Positions 18,287-28,431 of a stretch of 64,000 bases of DNA are shown here, in pieces. Position 1 is the stretch's first letter. Each line of letters starts with the position of its first letter. The DNA comes from Chryseobacterium gleum (GTDB lineage Bacteria; Bacteroidota; Bacteroidia; Flavobacteriales; Flavobacteriaceae), in the NCBI GenBank assembly GCA_945881885.1, contig CAMCVI010000005.1, forward strand, positions 89,375 through 153,374, given 5' to 3'. Below the pieces are notes generated by a model. The model was not told where the DNA came from. It searched no databases and worked only from the letters and a program-made list of their open reading frames with translations. The translations under genes were made by a program, and so were the position numbers.

Positions 18287-19324
18287 TTAATCGTTCATCT
18301 CGCCTCGTAAAGGTGTTTCAAAAATAGTCTTAAAAACCGAGTTAGCCACGTTTTGTCCTAACAAATACATTAATTTTGTTATTGCTGCTTCAGTTGTGAT
18401 ATTTTTTCCAGAAATTAAACCAATTTCTTTTAATCTTGTGCTGGTTTCATAGGCACCCATTAAAACATTTCCGCCGCTACATTGTGTTACATTTACAATG
18501 TGAACACCACGTTTTATAGCATTTTCTATTTCATCAATAAACCAATTTTCCATTGGAGCATTTCCCGATCCGTAAGTTTCTAATACAACGCCTTTTAATT
18601 TTGGCGTGTGCAAAATTGCATGCAAAATGTTTATGTTTATGCCTGGGAATAATTTTAAAATTAAAACATTGTTATCAAAATTAGTATTGACTTTTAATTT
18701 ATTGGATTTTTTTTGTTTTAATAAAACTTCGTTATTTATGTTTAAATGCACGCCAGACTCTACCAGTTCTGGAAAATTTGGTGAAGCAAAGGCGTTAAAA
18801 TGTTCGGCGCTTATTTTTGTAGTTCGGTTTCCTCTATATAATTTATACTCGAAATATAGTGAGACTTCCTGAATAACAGGTTGCCCTTTTTCTTGCAAAG
18901 AAGCAATTTGAATGGCAGTTATAAGATTTTCTTTTGCATCTGTACGCAAATCGCCTATTGGTAATTGCGAGCCAGTAAATACTATTGGTTTATGTAAATT
19001 TTCAAACATAAAACTTAATGCTGATGCGCTGTAAGACATAGTATCCGAACCGTGAAGCACAACAAAACCATCAAATTTTTCGTAATTTTCTTCAATAATT
19101 GTAGCGGTCTTTTGCCAATCTGAAATTTGCATATTGGACGAATCAATTGGTTTTTCAAATGAAACAGTTTCAATATTGCAATCTAATAATTTAAGTTCTG
19201 GAATGCCGTTTAATAATTTTTTGAAATCGAAAGCCTTTAGTACTCCAGAATCAGCGTCTTTAATCATACCGATTGTGCCACCAGTATAAATTAATAGGAT
19301 ATTTGCCTTTTGATTTGGTTTCAA
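18287..19324 (-). CDS. ansA: Type I asparaginase (cytoplasmic)
   Basis: The enzyme hydrolyses L-asparagine to aspartate and ammonia. Both catalytic threonines are in view: LLIYTGGTIGMIKD (residues 10-23) and FVVLHGSDTMSYSASALSF (about 86-104). The lack of a signal peptide and the 345-residue length fit the cytoplasmic AnsA type. Its start is one base past the stop of the preceding acyltransferase gene, so the two are probably coupled. tRNA-Ser follows directly downstream. Confidence 0.93.
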   Translation of the reverse strand: MKPNQKANILLIYTGGTIGMIKDADSGVLKAFDFKKLLNGIPELKLLDCNIETVSFEKPIDSSNMQISDWQKTATIIEENYEKFDGFVVLHGSDTMSYSASALSFMFENLHKPIVFTGSQLPIGDLRTDAKENLITAIQIASLQEKGQPVIQEVSLYFEYKLYRGNRTTKISAEHFNAFASPNFPELVESGVHLNINNEVLLKQKKSNKLKVNTNFDNNVLILKLFPGININILHAILHTPKLKGVVLETYGSGNAPMENWFIDEIENAIKRGVHIVNVTQCSGGNVLMGAYETSTRLKEIGLISGKNITTEAAITKLMYLLGQNVANSVFKTIFETPLRGEMND

Positions 19325-19325
19325 T

Positions 19326-20453
19326 TTATTTGTAATTTAATTTATTAATTACTGGATTAGCATACATGGCTAAAAAACTTTCTTTCATTTTATTGTCATC
19401 TGCATTTATTCTTAACTCTAATCTACGCTCAAATAGTTGCTTTTCTTTTTCTGTATAATTATCTGCATACTTAATTGTTTCATGAAGTAAATCGTATGCA
19501 ATATAATTTGTAGGCCAAAGTTTGTAGGACTGCAAAATAGAATCGTCAATAACTTGTGCTAAAGCTGACATTTGCTTGTTTGTATTAGTTGTTTCTTGAG
19601 AAATCAAATCTAATTCTTGATCTAAAACATCACCAATATGAATATGAATGTGTTTTTTTTGTCCTATAATTCCGCTTAAAAGGGTAATAAAATCTTCATT
19701 TTTTTCCTTGGTATAAATTTCGTCGTTAGCTTCAGCCATTAACTGAGGAATTTTTAAAGCATCAGTTGGGTCATATTCGTAGGAAATAGATACAGGAACA
19801 ATCTTTATTTTTTTAAAGAAATCCATGTTGTTTTTTTCATCGGAAGCCATGGCAATCATTTTTAAAACACCAGAATGTGTGGCGTCATTTCCATCCTTAG
19901 TTCTGCCTTCACGATGCGCAATCCATACCGAACGATTTTCTTTCGACACCAAACGATACATGTATTCTGATAGTAATTTAGAGCTTTCTAATAATTCTCG
20001 TGGAGATAGATTTCTTTGCACTAAAAAATTTCTATTCAGTTTGGAAAGCATCAGTAAAAAATCTTTTTTAACTAAATTATCTCCAATAGCAGAGGCAGTC
20101 ATTACCAAGCCATGTTCGTGTAAGCATACGTTTAACAAACAGGTGTCTAAAATAATATCTCTATGGTTTGATATAAAAAAATAAGATGTATTTGGCTCCA
20201 ATTTTTCAAATCCAGATGTGGTTAGTCCGTCAGAACTTTTTTCTAATATTTTTTTTATGGCGTGGTACGCAAAATTAATTTGAAAATCTCTTATAGAATG
20301 TGTACGAAGCAATTGCTCTTTCCAAACGGATTCCTCAGTATTTGGATACGCAAAATCCACCAATGCTTTCATCATAGGATGATGCAGAGAAGCACGAATG
20401 GCATCATTTACTTCTGCATCATAATAAGGACGTATTTTATCAAATTTCGACAT
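19326..20453 (-). CDS. PlsC-type acyltransferase family protein
   Basis: The 375-residue protein contains the acyltransferase block I SNHRDIILDTCLLN (HRDIILD in place of HxxxxD) around residue 95, and block III WIAHREGRTKDGND, a form of the EGT(R) motif, near 180. These place it in the glycerol-phosphate acyltransferase superfamily, which moves acyl groups to phospholipid precursors at the membrane. The exact acceptor is unknown. It lies in the minus-strand run luxE-like, tatD, this gene, ansA. Confidence 0.8.
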   Translation of the reverse strand: MSKFDKIRPYYDAEVNDAIRASLHHPMMKALVDFAYPNTEESVWKEQLLRTHSIRDFQINFAYHAIKKILEKSSDGLTTSGFEKLEPNTSYFFISNHRDIILDTCLLNVCLHEHGLVMTASAIGDNLVKKDFLLMLSKLNRNFLVQRNLSPRELLESSKLLSEYMYRLVSKENRSVWIAHREGRTKDGNDATHSGVLKMIAMASDEKNNMDFFKKIKIVPVSISYEYDPTDALKIPQLMAEANDEIYTKEKNEDFITLLSGIIGQKKHIHIHIGDVLDQELDLISQETTNTNKQMSALAQVIDDSILQSYKLWPTNYIAYDLLHETIKYADNYTEKEKQLFERRLELRINADDNKMKESFLAMYANPVINKLNYK

Positions 20454-20509
20454 ACTTTATTTTAAGCTACAAAAAAACGAAAAAAATAGGAATTATACGT
20501 TATCAAATT

Positions 20510-21277
20510 TTAAAAACCGAAGACATCTTTACTGTTTTGTGTGGTAATTGCCGCTATATCTTCAATTGGCAACTCATAAATTTCTGATAATTTTTCAGCT
20601 ATTACTTTAATATAACTACTTTCATTGCGTTTTCCTCTATACGGCACGGGTGCTAAATAGGGCGCATCGGTTTCTAAAACAATATTTTTGAGGTCGATTT
20701 CTTTTAAAAATTGATCTATTTTTCCGTTTTTAAATGTTGCCACACCGCCAATTCCTAATTTCATCCCGCAAGAAATGGCTTGCTTAGCTTGGTTGAAATC
20801 GCCAGTAAAACAATGGAAAATTCCCCATAATTCTGCCGACTTTTCTTGTTCTAAAATTTCGAATACTTCATCAAAAGCGTCTCTGCAATGAATATTTATG
20901 GGTAATTTGTATTGTTTGGCGAGTTGAATTTGCTTTACAAAAACGTCTTGTTGTTGTTTTAAAAACGATTTTTCCCAAAACAAATCGATGCCAATTTCGC
21001 CAATTGCTGCAAATTTTCTTTTTGCCAATTCGGTGATTACATGCGCCAGTTCCTCTTCGTAATTTTCTTTTACATAACAAGGATGTATTCCCATCATTAA
21101 AAACACATTTTCTGGATATTGAGTTTCTAAACCATACATTTTCTGAGTATAACTACTATCTATTGATGGCACAAAAAGTCTAGAAACGCCTAAATCAATA
21201 GCACTTTGAATCATTTTTTCTCTGTCTTCATCAAATTCTTCAGAATATAAATGAGTATGTGTATCTGTTAAAATCAT
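20510..21277 (-). CDS. tatD: TatD family metal-dependent hydrolase
   Basis: The 255-residue TIM-barrel deoxyribonuclease starts LTDTHTHLYSEEF, whose HxH is the metal site. It has MGIHPCYV, IGEIGIDLFW (metal Glu), INIHCRDAF, FHCFTG and LETDAPYLAP, all family blocks. TatD enzymes degrade DNA or remove damaged ends in the cytoplasm. The gene begins 9 bp after the luxE-like gene ends. Confidence 0.93.
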   Translation of the reverse strand: MILTDTHTHLYSEEFDEDREKMIQSAIDLGVSRLFVPSIDSSYTQKMYGLETQYPENVFLMMGIHPCYVKENYEEELAHVITELAKRKFAAIGEIGIDLFWEKSFLKQQQDVFVKQIQLAKQYKLPINIHCRDAFDEVFEILEQEKSAELWGIFHCFTGDFNQAKQAISCGMKLGIGGVATFKNGKIDQFLKEIDLKNIVLETDAPYLAPVPYRGKRNESSYIKVIAEKLSEIYELPIEDIAAITTQNSKDVFGF

Positions 21278-21286
21278 TTTATTTAT

Positions 21287-22267
21287 TTAATAAACCATTA
21301 AATTACAACCTCTTATGTCAGAATTGTCAAATCTTCCTAATACTTCAAAAGTCATATTGTGTTGTTTTTTCCCTAAATCTTGTGTAGCGATAAACGAACA
21401 AGAATTAATATTCGCCAAATCAATTACATTGATGCCACCTGTTTTTCCGTTTTCAACATATTGTAACGCGTCTTCCGTATCTCTTATCAGTACATCCATC
21501 CATAAAGGACATTCAAAAATCCCTTTTCCTAAAGAGTAAGCTTGCGATAAAAGTTCGGTCATTCCGTATTCTGAATGTATGGTGTTTACTCCAAATCCTT
21601 CGCAAAGTGTTTGGTGTAGTTCTTCTCGAATGATTTCTTTTCGTTTGCCTTTCATGCCACCAGTTTCCATTATGATGGTGTTTTTTAAATTGAATTTTTT
21701 GTATTCAATTAGGTCTAATAAAGCATAAGTAACCCCAATTAATAACACATTTTGACCTTCATTTTCAAGTTCAATAATTTTATTAGCAAGTTGTTCCAGA
21801 TTATTTAAATAAAATCCACTGTCTTTATGATTACATTTAGTAATCAAATCGTTAACCATATAAATTAAAGAAGAACCGTTTCTTTCTAAATAGGATGGAA
21901 GTAACGCTAAAACACAATATTCTTGAATATTCCCGTAAAATTGAGCGAAAGCTAAGGTATAGCTATTTTCGTATAAAGAAATATCTGTAACAAAATGTTG
22001 GCTAGTAGTTGCTCCAGAAGTTCCGCTACTAGTAAAAATAGCTTGAGCTTGTTCAAAATTTGAGACAATTGTTTCAGATTTAAAAAATTGTATCGGTAAA
22101 AACGGAATGGCATTTATTTGCTTGACATTACTTGTATTTTTCCCTAAATGATTACAAAATGCTTGATACACTTTGTTGTTTTCGTATTGGTAACGAAAAA
22201 CCTTTAAAGTAATTTTTTCAAATTCTTTTTTAGAGGAAATAGCAAAAATATCTTCTTGTGAAATCAT
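21287..22267 (-). CDS. LuxE-like acyl-protein synthetase / acyl-activating enzyme
   Basis: The 326-residue protein is of the ANL-related LuxE family. IPFLPIQFFKSETIVSNF and the Ser/Thr/Gly-rich loop IFTSSGTSGATTSQHFV form the nucleotide-binding core. METGGMKGKRKEIIREELH and YGMTELLSQAY follow. Flavobacterial members are usually annotated as acyl transferases with no known substrate. The start is taken at 22267 (MISQEDIFAIS) because the longer frame reaches past the promoter element TACTTTTG at 22272-22279. That element is so close that the mRNA may be leaderless. Confidence 0.8.
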   Translation of the reverse strand: MISQEDIFAISSKKEFEKITLKVFRYQYENNKVYQAFCNHLGKNTSNVKQINAIPFLPIQFFKSETIVSNFEQAQAIFTSSGTSGATTSQHFVTDISLYENSYTLAFAQFYGNIQEYCVLALLPSYLERNGSSLIYMVNDLITKCNHKDSGFYLNNLEQLANKIIELENEGQNVLLIGVTYALLDLIEYKKFNLKNTIIMETGGMKGKRKEIIREELHQTLCEGFGVNTIHSEYGMTELLSQAYSLGKGIFECPLWMDVLIRDTEDALQYVENGKTGGINVIDLANINSCSFIATQDLGKKQHNMTFEVLGRFDNSDIRGCNLMVY

Positions 22268-22271
22268 GATA

Positions 22272-22279
22272 CAAAAGTA
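22272..22279 (-). promoter_or_regulatory. -7 promoter element of the luxE-like operon
   Basis: TACTTTTG on the minus strand, only 4 bp before the ATG at 22267. Confidence 0.45.
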
Positions 22280-22324
22280 GAAAAAGAATATTAGTTGCAA
22301 GTATCTTTTCTGATTTTAGGGTAT

Positions 22325-22353
22325 AAAAAAAGCACCAATATTGATTGGTGCTT
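22325..22353 (-). terminator. Terminator of the T9SS cargo gene
   Basis: AGCACCAAT and ATTGGTGCT form the stem, with seven T on the minus strand. Repeat A copy 4 lies between it and the stop codon. Confidence 0.8.
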
Positions 22354-22362
22354 TACTTATTT

Positions 22363-22387
22363 GTCATTCTGAACTTGTTTCAGAAAA
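22363..22387. repeat. Dispersed repeat A, copy 4
   Basis: GTCATTCTGAACTTGTTTCA followed by GAAAA, in the 3' untranslated part of the T9SS gene. Confidence 0.75.
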
Positions 22388-22389
22388 TA

Positions 22390-23199
22390 TTATTCGATAA
22401 TTAATTTTTTAGTAGAAGTTTTTCCTTCTTCAGTAATTTTTACAATATACATACCTGGCGTTAAACCAGAAATATTTACAGCATTATTACTTACTTTTGT
22501 ATTGATTACTTCTTTTCCTAAAACATCGATTATTGATACATTGATATCACTAGTCAAAGCCGTTTCAATAAATAAATTATTTTTCGCTGGATTTGGATAC
22601 ATTTTCAATCCGTCAATTTGTGAGAATGAATCAGATCCTAATACTGAAGCCCCAGGACTACTAAAAGAAATATTATCAAAACTAACTGTAGCACCGTTGT
22701 AAGCTCTTAGTTGTAATTGAAAAACAGTTGCTCCAACAGGAACAGTAGAAGAAACAGTTATTTGAGTCCAAGTTGGTGCTTGAGCAAGATATCCATTATT
22801 ATTTCTTAACGGATCATCACTTGAACTTGTTGTTCCAGGAGGATTTATAGGAGTTGTAGGTGTAGCACTAGTTGGGTCAGAAAATACACTCCAAATTCTA
22901 GCAGTATTACCTGTTGTTGCTCCGTCTGTTCTGGCTGCTTTGTACCAAAAAGATACATTTACTGTAGCTCCAGGAACAACACTAAATTTTTGATCCAACC
23001 CAGTTGTAGCAGTTGCAATATATTTAACAGAAAAGCTGTCATCTTGACCTTCGGTTGTTATGTGTGTTGGTAAAGCATAACCTGTTCCTGTTGACGACCA
23101 TCCAGTTAATACAGTTGCGAAAGTAGGATTAACAACTAAATTTTGCGCAATACTTAATGTTGTAAATGCAATTAATAATAAAGAGTAAATTTTTTTCAT
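22390..23199 (-). CDS. Secreted protein with T9SS type A sorting domain
   Basis: The 269-residue protein has a signal peptide ending near residue 19 (TLSIAQ). A jelly-roll, carbohydrate-binding-like module spans about residues 20-180 (NLVVNPTFATVLTGW, VSFWYKAARTDG, VFQLQLRAYNGATVSFDNISF). The C-terminal sorting domain follows (MYPNPAKNN, NISGLTPGMYIVKI, TSTKKLIIE). The sorting domain directs export by the type IX secretion system and anchoring on the cell surface. No enzyme domain is present, so it probably binds glycan or acts as an adhesin; that is inferred. Confidence 0.85.
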   Translation of the reverse strand: MKKIYSLLLIAFTTLSIAQNLVVNPTFATVLTGWSSTGTGYALPTHITTEGQDDSFSVKYIATATTGLDQKFSVVPGATVNVSFWYKAARTDGATTGNTARIWSVFSDPTSATPTTPINPPGTTSSSDDPLRNNNGYLAQAPTWTQITVSSTVPVGATVFQLQLRAYNGATVSFDNISFSSPGASVLGSDSFSQIDGLKMYPNPAKNNLFIETALTSDINVSIIDVLGKEVINTKVSNNAVNISGLTPGMYIVKITEEGKTSTKKLIIE

Positions 23200-23222
23200 A
23201 TTTTTAGGGATTAAGTTGAATA

Positions 23223-23230
23223 CAAATATA
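23223..23230 (-). promoter_or_regulatory. -7 promoter element of the T9SS cargo gene
   Basis: TATATTTG on the minus strand, 23 bp before the ATG. Confidence 0.55.
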
Positions 23231-23301
23231 CATACAAAATTAATTTTAGGACTTATTGGTCACATAAAATTAATGTAAATTTAATAAAGATAAACTATTA
23301 A

Positions 23302-23640
23302 CTAATTAATAATCAGTTTTCTAGTAGCGGAAGCTTCGCCTTCTCTGATTTTAATGATGTATACACCTGGGTTCAAATTAGAGATGTTTAATTCTTTGGT
23401 ATACAAAACTGTATCTATAACTTTTTTTCCTAACACGTCAAAAATTTCAACTTTTTTGTCCAAATTTAATTTGGATGTAATATAAACTTTTCCGGTATTG
23501 TTTGGGTTTGGATACAAACTTAATCCTTCAATAATAGGCTCTTGCGATCTAGAAGAGTTGCTGTTTTTGCTTTCTTGAGCCACAGCACCCATACTAAATG
23601 ATAAGAATAATAGGGTAATATAAATGTAATTTTTTGCCAT
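23302..23640 (-). CDS. Minimal T9SS protein: signal peptide plus sorting domain only
   Basis: The 112-residue protein consists of a signal peptide (residues 1-21, ending GAVAQ), a 15-residue Ser/Asn-rich linker (ESKNSNSSRSQE), and a complete type A sorting domain (LSLYPNPNNTGKVYI, EIFDVLGKKVIDT, NISNLNPGVYIIKI, ATRKLIIN). There is no cargo module. Its sorting domain resembles that of the neighbouring 269-residue protein, so the two may have arisen by duplication. The function is unknown. Confidence 0.8.
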   Translation of the reverse strand: MAKNYIYITLLFLSFSMGAVAQESKNSNSSRSQEPIIEGLSLYPNPNNTGKVYITSKLNLDKKVEIFDVLGKKVIDTVLYTKELNISNLNPGVYIIKIREGEASATRKLIIN

Positions 23641-23838
23641 AATTTCAATATATGAGGTAAATTTATAAAATAAATATCAATTAGCATTCCAAAAGCGAAG
23701 AAAATTATTTTAATAAGTATAAAAATTATTTTATAGTAGAAATGATTTTGTGCTTTTAAAACTTTAACATAATGTTGTTTTTTTGATGATATCTTATTTT
23801 TTTATAGGTTGTTCACTTATAAATTAAAAAAACACTAA

Positions 23839-25260
<1,422 letters not shown>

Positions 25261-25280
25261 TCTTACTTACTATTATAAAT

Positions 25281-25318
25281 AAAAAAGCAGTTTTCATTTT
25301 TGAAAACTGTTTTTTTTA
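25281..25318 (+). terminator. Terminator of gdhA
   Basis: GCAGTTTTCA pairs with TGAAAACTGT around TTTT, followed by eight T; the A-run on the other side could serve the minus strand. Confidence 0.85.
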
Positions 25319-25341
25319 TACTTATAACTGAATATTACTTA

Positions 25342-25986
25342 CTAAATAATTCCGTTCCATTCATTATAAAATTGCTCTAAATACGATTCCATAAATTCAT
25401 GTCTTTTTTGGGCGATTTTTTTACCTGTTTCCGTATTCATTTTGTCTTTTAAAAGCAACAATTTTTCGTAAAAATGATTAATTGTAGGTGCAGTAGAATT
25501 TTTATAAGCTTCCTTTGACATGGATAAATTTGGCAAAATTTCAGGGTTGTAAATTTCTCTATTTTTAAATCCACCGTAATTAAAGGTTCGAGCAATTCCT
25601 ATAGCTCCGATGGCATCCAATCTGTCCGCGTCTTGCACAATTTCTAACTCTTTTGAATGAAAGTTTTGTTCAAAATTTCCTCCTTTAAAAGAAATATTTT
25701 CAATTATTGACACTACATGAGAAATGATTTCTTCAGCAACATTTTCTTTTGTTAAAAAATCACGCGCTACTTTCGGCCCAATAGTTTCATCACCATCATG
25801 AAATTTACTGTCAGCAATATCGTGTAATAATGCGGCCAATTGAACTACTTCTAAATTACAAATTTCTTCTTTAGCAATAAGCAAAGCATTTTTATAAACA
25901 CGCTCTATATGAAACCAGTCATGACCACTTTCTGCATTTTTTAGTTGCTTTTTTACGAAGTTTTGTGTGTTTTCTATTACTGACAT
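25342..25986 (-). CDS. HD domain phosphohydrolase
   Basis: The 214-residue cytoplasmic protein carries the HD metal motifs: HDWFHIERVYKNAL (first His), AALLHDIADSKFHDGD (the HD pair and a following H-DGD) and VQDADRLDAIGAIGIAR (distal Asp). These match the YedJ/YpgQ group of HD hydrolases, which act on nucleotides or related phosphates. The start MSVIENTQNF at 25986 is preferred to one eight codons earlier, as it gives the usual N-terminus. It is third in line after plsC and the desaturase, across 67 bp of AT-rich AATTTGGAATTT-type words. Confidence 0.82.
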   Translation of the reverse strand: MSVIENTQNFVKKQLKNAESGHDWFHIERVYKNALLIAKEEICNLEVVQLAALLHDIADSKFHDGDETIGPKVARDFLTKENVAEEIISHVVSIIENISFKGGNFEQNFHSKELEIVQDADRLDAIGAIGIARTFNYGGFKNREIYNPEILPNLSMSKEAYKNSTAPTINHFYEKLLLLKDKMNTETGKKIAQKRHEFMESYLEQFYNEWNGII

Positions 25987-26053
25987 TTTAGTTTTGATAA
26001 AAAATTCCAAACTCTTTTGGAATTTGGAATTTTATTTTTGGAAATTTAAAAAA

Positions 26054-27043
26054 TTATCTGATTAAAGCAGGTTCTACCCATTTAAAAATGTGCCCTTCTT
26101 CTGGAATAATTAATCTTTCTGAAATTTTTCTCATTCTTTCTGGTAATTTCATCAAATAGTCTCTAGCTTTTTCAGCTTCAGCTGTCAAACCATTGATATT
26201 TCCAATGTCCCATTTTTCATTTAATTTCTGTAAAATATCTACATAATCAGATGCGGTATATACGCCAATTCTTTGTGCAGAATCTGAAAACGCCTCAAAA
26301 GCACTTCCAATTTTATCACCAGATTCACGTAAGAAAAGTGCTGGCATCGTAATTTTTTGCTTCATCATATACTGAAAAGCCAACATCATTTCACTTGGAT
26401 CTACTTTAAAAATCTGATTTACAAACTCGCTGTAAGCCAAGTGATGACGCATTTCATCACCAGCAATAAGGTTGCACATTTTAAATAACTTTTTTTCTCC
26501 ATATTTTTTGGCAATTAACGCAACTCTGTTATGAGACACAAATGTGGCTAATTCTTGAAAACTGGTATAAACGAAGTTTTTGTAGGGATCTCTTCCTGTT
26601 CCAATATCGAAACCATCGTTAATTAAATGTTGCGAAGTTTGTTCAACCTCTCTCATATTTACGCGTCCTGACAAGTATAAATATTTGTTTAAAACATCTC
26701 CGTGACGGTTTTCTTCACCTGTCCAATGACGTACCCATTTGCTCCATCCATTTCTTTCCACGTTATCAACACCTTCCACATCCATTAACCAAGATTCGTA
26801 AGTTGGCAAGGCTTCTTCTGTTATAGTGTCTCCAACTAATGTTACCCAAAAATCATAAGGTAAGTCTTTTGAAATTTCTCTTAATTCTTTAACTTCTTCT
26901 AAAAAGTTTTCATGATTAGAATCAGGTAATAAATCGGTTGGTTGCCATATTTTTTCTACTGGAATTAAAAATTCTTCCATAAAAGAATCAATTTTCTTTT
27001 CCAATAATTGCATGACTTCAAGTCGTATGTTTTGTATAGACAT
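26054..27043 (-). CDS. Acyl-ACP desaturase
   Basis: This 329-residue soluble di-iron desaturase introduces a double bond in acyl-ACP, controlling membrane fluidity. The two iron-binding motifs are EENRHG (in RHWTGEENRHGDVLNKYLYL) and DEMRHH (in LIAGDEMRHHLAYSEF), spaced as in the stearoyl-ACP 9-desaturase family. The ATG is 5 bp past the stop of the acyltransferase gene, so the pair is an operon for making and using unsaturated acyl chains. Confidence 0.93.
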   Translation of the reverse strand: MSIQNIRLEVMQLLEKKIDSFMEEFLIPVEKIWQPTDLLPDSNHENFLEEVKELREISKDLPYDFWVTLVGDTITEEALPTYESWLMDVEGVDNVERNGWSKWVRHWTGEENRHGDVLNKYLYLSGRVNMREVEQTSQHLINDGFDIGTGRDPYKNFVYTSFQELATFVSHNRVALIAKKYGEKKLFKMCNLIAGDEMRHHLAYSEFVNQIFKVDPSEMMLAFQYMMKQKITMPALFLRESGDKIGSAFEAFSDSAQRIGVYTASDYVDILQKLNEKWDIGNINGLTAEAEKARDYLMKLPERMRKISERLIIPEEGHIFKWVEPALIR

Positions 27044-27048
27044 GTTTT

Positions 27049-27780
27049 TTATTTTATATGTTTTTTTATAATTTTTTCTGTTTTTTCAAAAATTTCATCA
27101 AACGAATAATCAGAAATTTTCAAAGGTTTATGTATTTGAAACGTTATTTTTGTTCCTAATCCTAAAGGAAATTGTCCAAATTTATTCATTTTCCACGAAT
27201 TGTTTATACTTATTGGAACAAAATAGGCATCGGGAGCATATTTGTACAACATTTTCAATCCATTTGCAGCAAATTCTTTCGGCACACCTGTTTTGCTTCT
27301 AGTTCCTTCAGGAAAAATAACCATTGTACGATTCATGCTATTAATATATTCTGCTCCTTTTTTAATTTCCACTAAAGCTTGTTTCCCATCTTTTCTATCA
27401 ATTAATATAGAACCTCCAATTCTTAAATTCAAAGAAACACTAGGAATGCCTTTTCCAAGCTCTTTTTTACTGATAAATTTCGGATGCACTTTTCTTGAAA
27501 ACCAAATTATTGGAATAATATCGTGCATGCTTTGATGGTTACAAACTAAAATTAAAGGTTTGTTTTCTGGTAAATTTTCTCTGCCTGTTAAGTTGTATGT
27601 TGTGCCCAGAATATGAGAAGTTCTTAATAGAAAAAAATTTAAAACCGCTACAGACATTCTATGCGCATTGTACCCAAATAAATGGTAACAAACCAATTGA
27701 ACAGGGTGAAAGATAAGTAACCAAAATAAAAAAACTATCGCATAAAGCACCGATAATGGATACGATATAATTTTTTGCAT
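27049..27780 (-). CDS. plsC: 1-acyl-sn-glycerol-3-phosphate acyltransferase
   Basis: This 243-residue membrane-associated enzyme makes phosphatidic acid. It has an N-terminal membrane segment (about residues 8-30), block I VCNHQSMHDIIPI (H-x4-D), the KKELGKGIPSV region and block III MVIFPEGTRSKTGVPKEF. It is first in the plsC-desaturase pair and is preceded by a TACATTTG element. Confidence 0.92.
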   Translation of the reverse strand: MQKIISYPLSVLYAIVFLFWLLIFHPVQLVCYHLFGYNAHRMSVAVLNFFLLRTSHILGTTYNLTGRENLPENKPLILVCNHQSMHDIIPIIWFSRKVHPKFISKKELGKGIPSVSLNLRIGGSILIDRKDGKQALVEIKKGAEYINSMNRTMVIFPEGTRSKTGVPKEFAANGLKMLYKYAPDAYFVPISINNSWKMNKFGQFPLGLGTKITFQIHKPLKISDYSFDEIFEKTEKIIKKHIK

Positions 27781-27801
27781 ACCTTTTTTATAAACTTTTT
27801 A

Positions 27802-27809
27802 CAAATGTA
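27802..27809 (-). promoter_or_regulatory. -7 promoter element of the plsC-desaturase operon
   Basis: TACATTTG on the minus strand, 21 bp before the plsC ATG. Confidence 0.55.
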
Positions 27810-27822
27810 CGTGTTAAAAACA

Positions 27823-27850
27823 AAAAAAACCACCAATAAGGTGGTTTTTA
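27823..27850 (-). terminator. Terminator of the bacilliredoxin gene
   Basis: AAAACCACC pairs with GGTGGTTTT around AATAA, with a T-run on the minus strand. Confidence 0.85.
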
Positions 27851-27869
27851 TAGTATGCTTGCATAGTAG

Positions 27870-28280
27870 TTAGCAATATTCGTTAAACGCGTCTTGTAAG
27901 TTTTCTGCAATTAATTCTGCTGGACGGCCTTCAATGTGATGGCGCTCTAACATGTGAACCAACTCGCCATCTTTAAACAATGCCATGCAAGGCGAAGATG
28001 GTGGAAAAGGAAACATGTGTTCTCTGGCTTTGTCAACCGCTTCTTTGTCAACTCCGGCAAAAACTGTTACCAAATTACTTGGTTTTTTAATGTTTTCCAA
28101 ACTCATTTTTGCTCCCGGACGTGCATTTCTGGCGGCACAACCGCAAACTGAATTGACAACCACTAAAGTTGTTCCTGTTTTACTGATAGCTTGTTCAACA
28201 GCTTCAGCTGAATATAAATCTTGAAAACCTGCATCAGATAATTCTGCACGCATGGGTTTTACCATTTCTTCTGGATACAT
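27870..28280 (-). CDS. BrxA/BrxB family bacilliredoxin
   Basis: The 136-residue thioredoxin-fold protein of the YphP/YqiW family carries the CGC active site in [16 protein letters not shown] (residues about 41-56). It also has [30 protein letters not shown], a family hallmark. In Firmicutes these proteins remove bacillithiol from oxidised proteins, and Bacteroidota homologues are common. It is a single gene with its own promoter and terminator. Confidence 0.93.
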   Translation of the reverse strand: MYPEEMVKPMRAELSDAGFQDLYSAEAVEQAISKTGTTLVVVNSVCGCAARNARPGAKMSLENIKKPSNLVTVFAGVDKEAVDKAREHMFPFPPSSPCMALFKDGELVHMLERHHIEGRPAELIAENLQDAFNEYC

Positions 28281-28313
28281 ATTTTGTTTTTTTTAAATTG
28301 CATTTATCATTTA

Positions 28314-28321
28314 CAAATTTA
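28314..28321 (-). promoter_or_regulatory. -7 promoter element of the bacilliredoxin gene
   Basis: TAAATTTG on the minus strand, 33 bp before the ATG. Confidence 0.5.
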
Positions 28322-28406
28322 CAAAGTTTTTGGTTCTACACATAAAAACTTTTCATAAAGATTTGTTATCGTTTGTAAATTTAAGCTTATCTTTAAAATA
28401 GTATCT

Positions 28407-28414
28407 TATATTTG
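28407..28414 (+). promoter_or_regulatory. -7 promoter element of the gene at 28432
   Basis: TATATTTG, 17 bp before the ATG. Confidence 0.55.
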
Positions 28415-28431
28415 TAGTAATCAATTAAATT

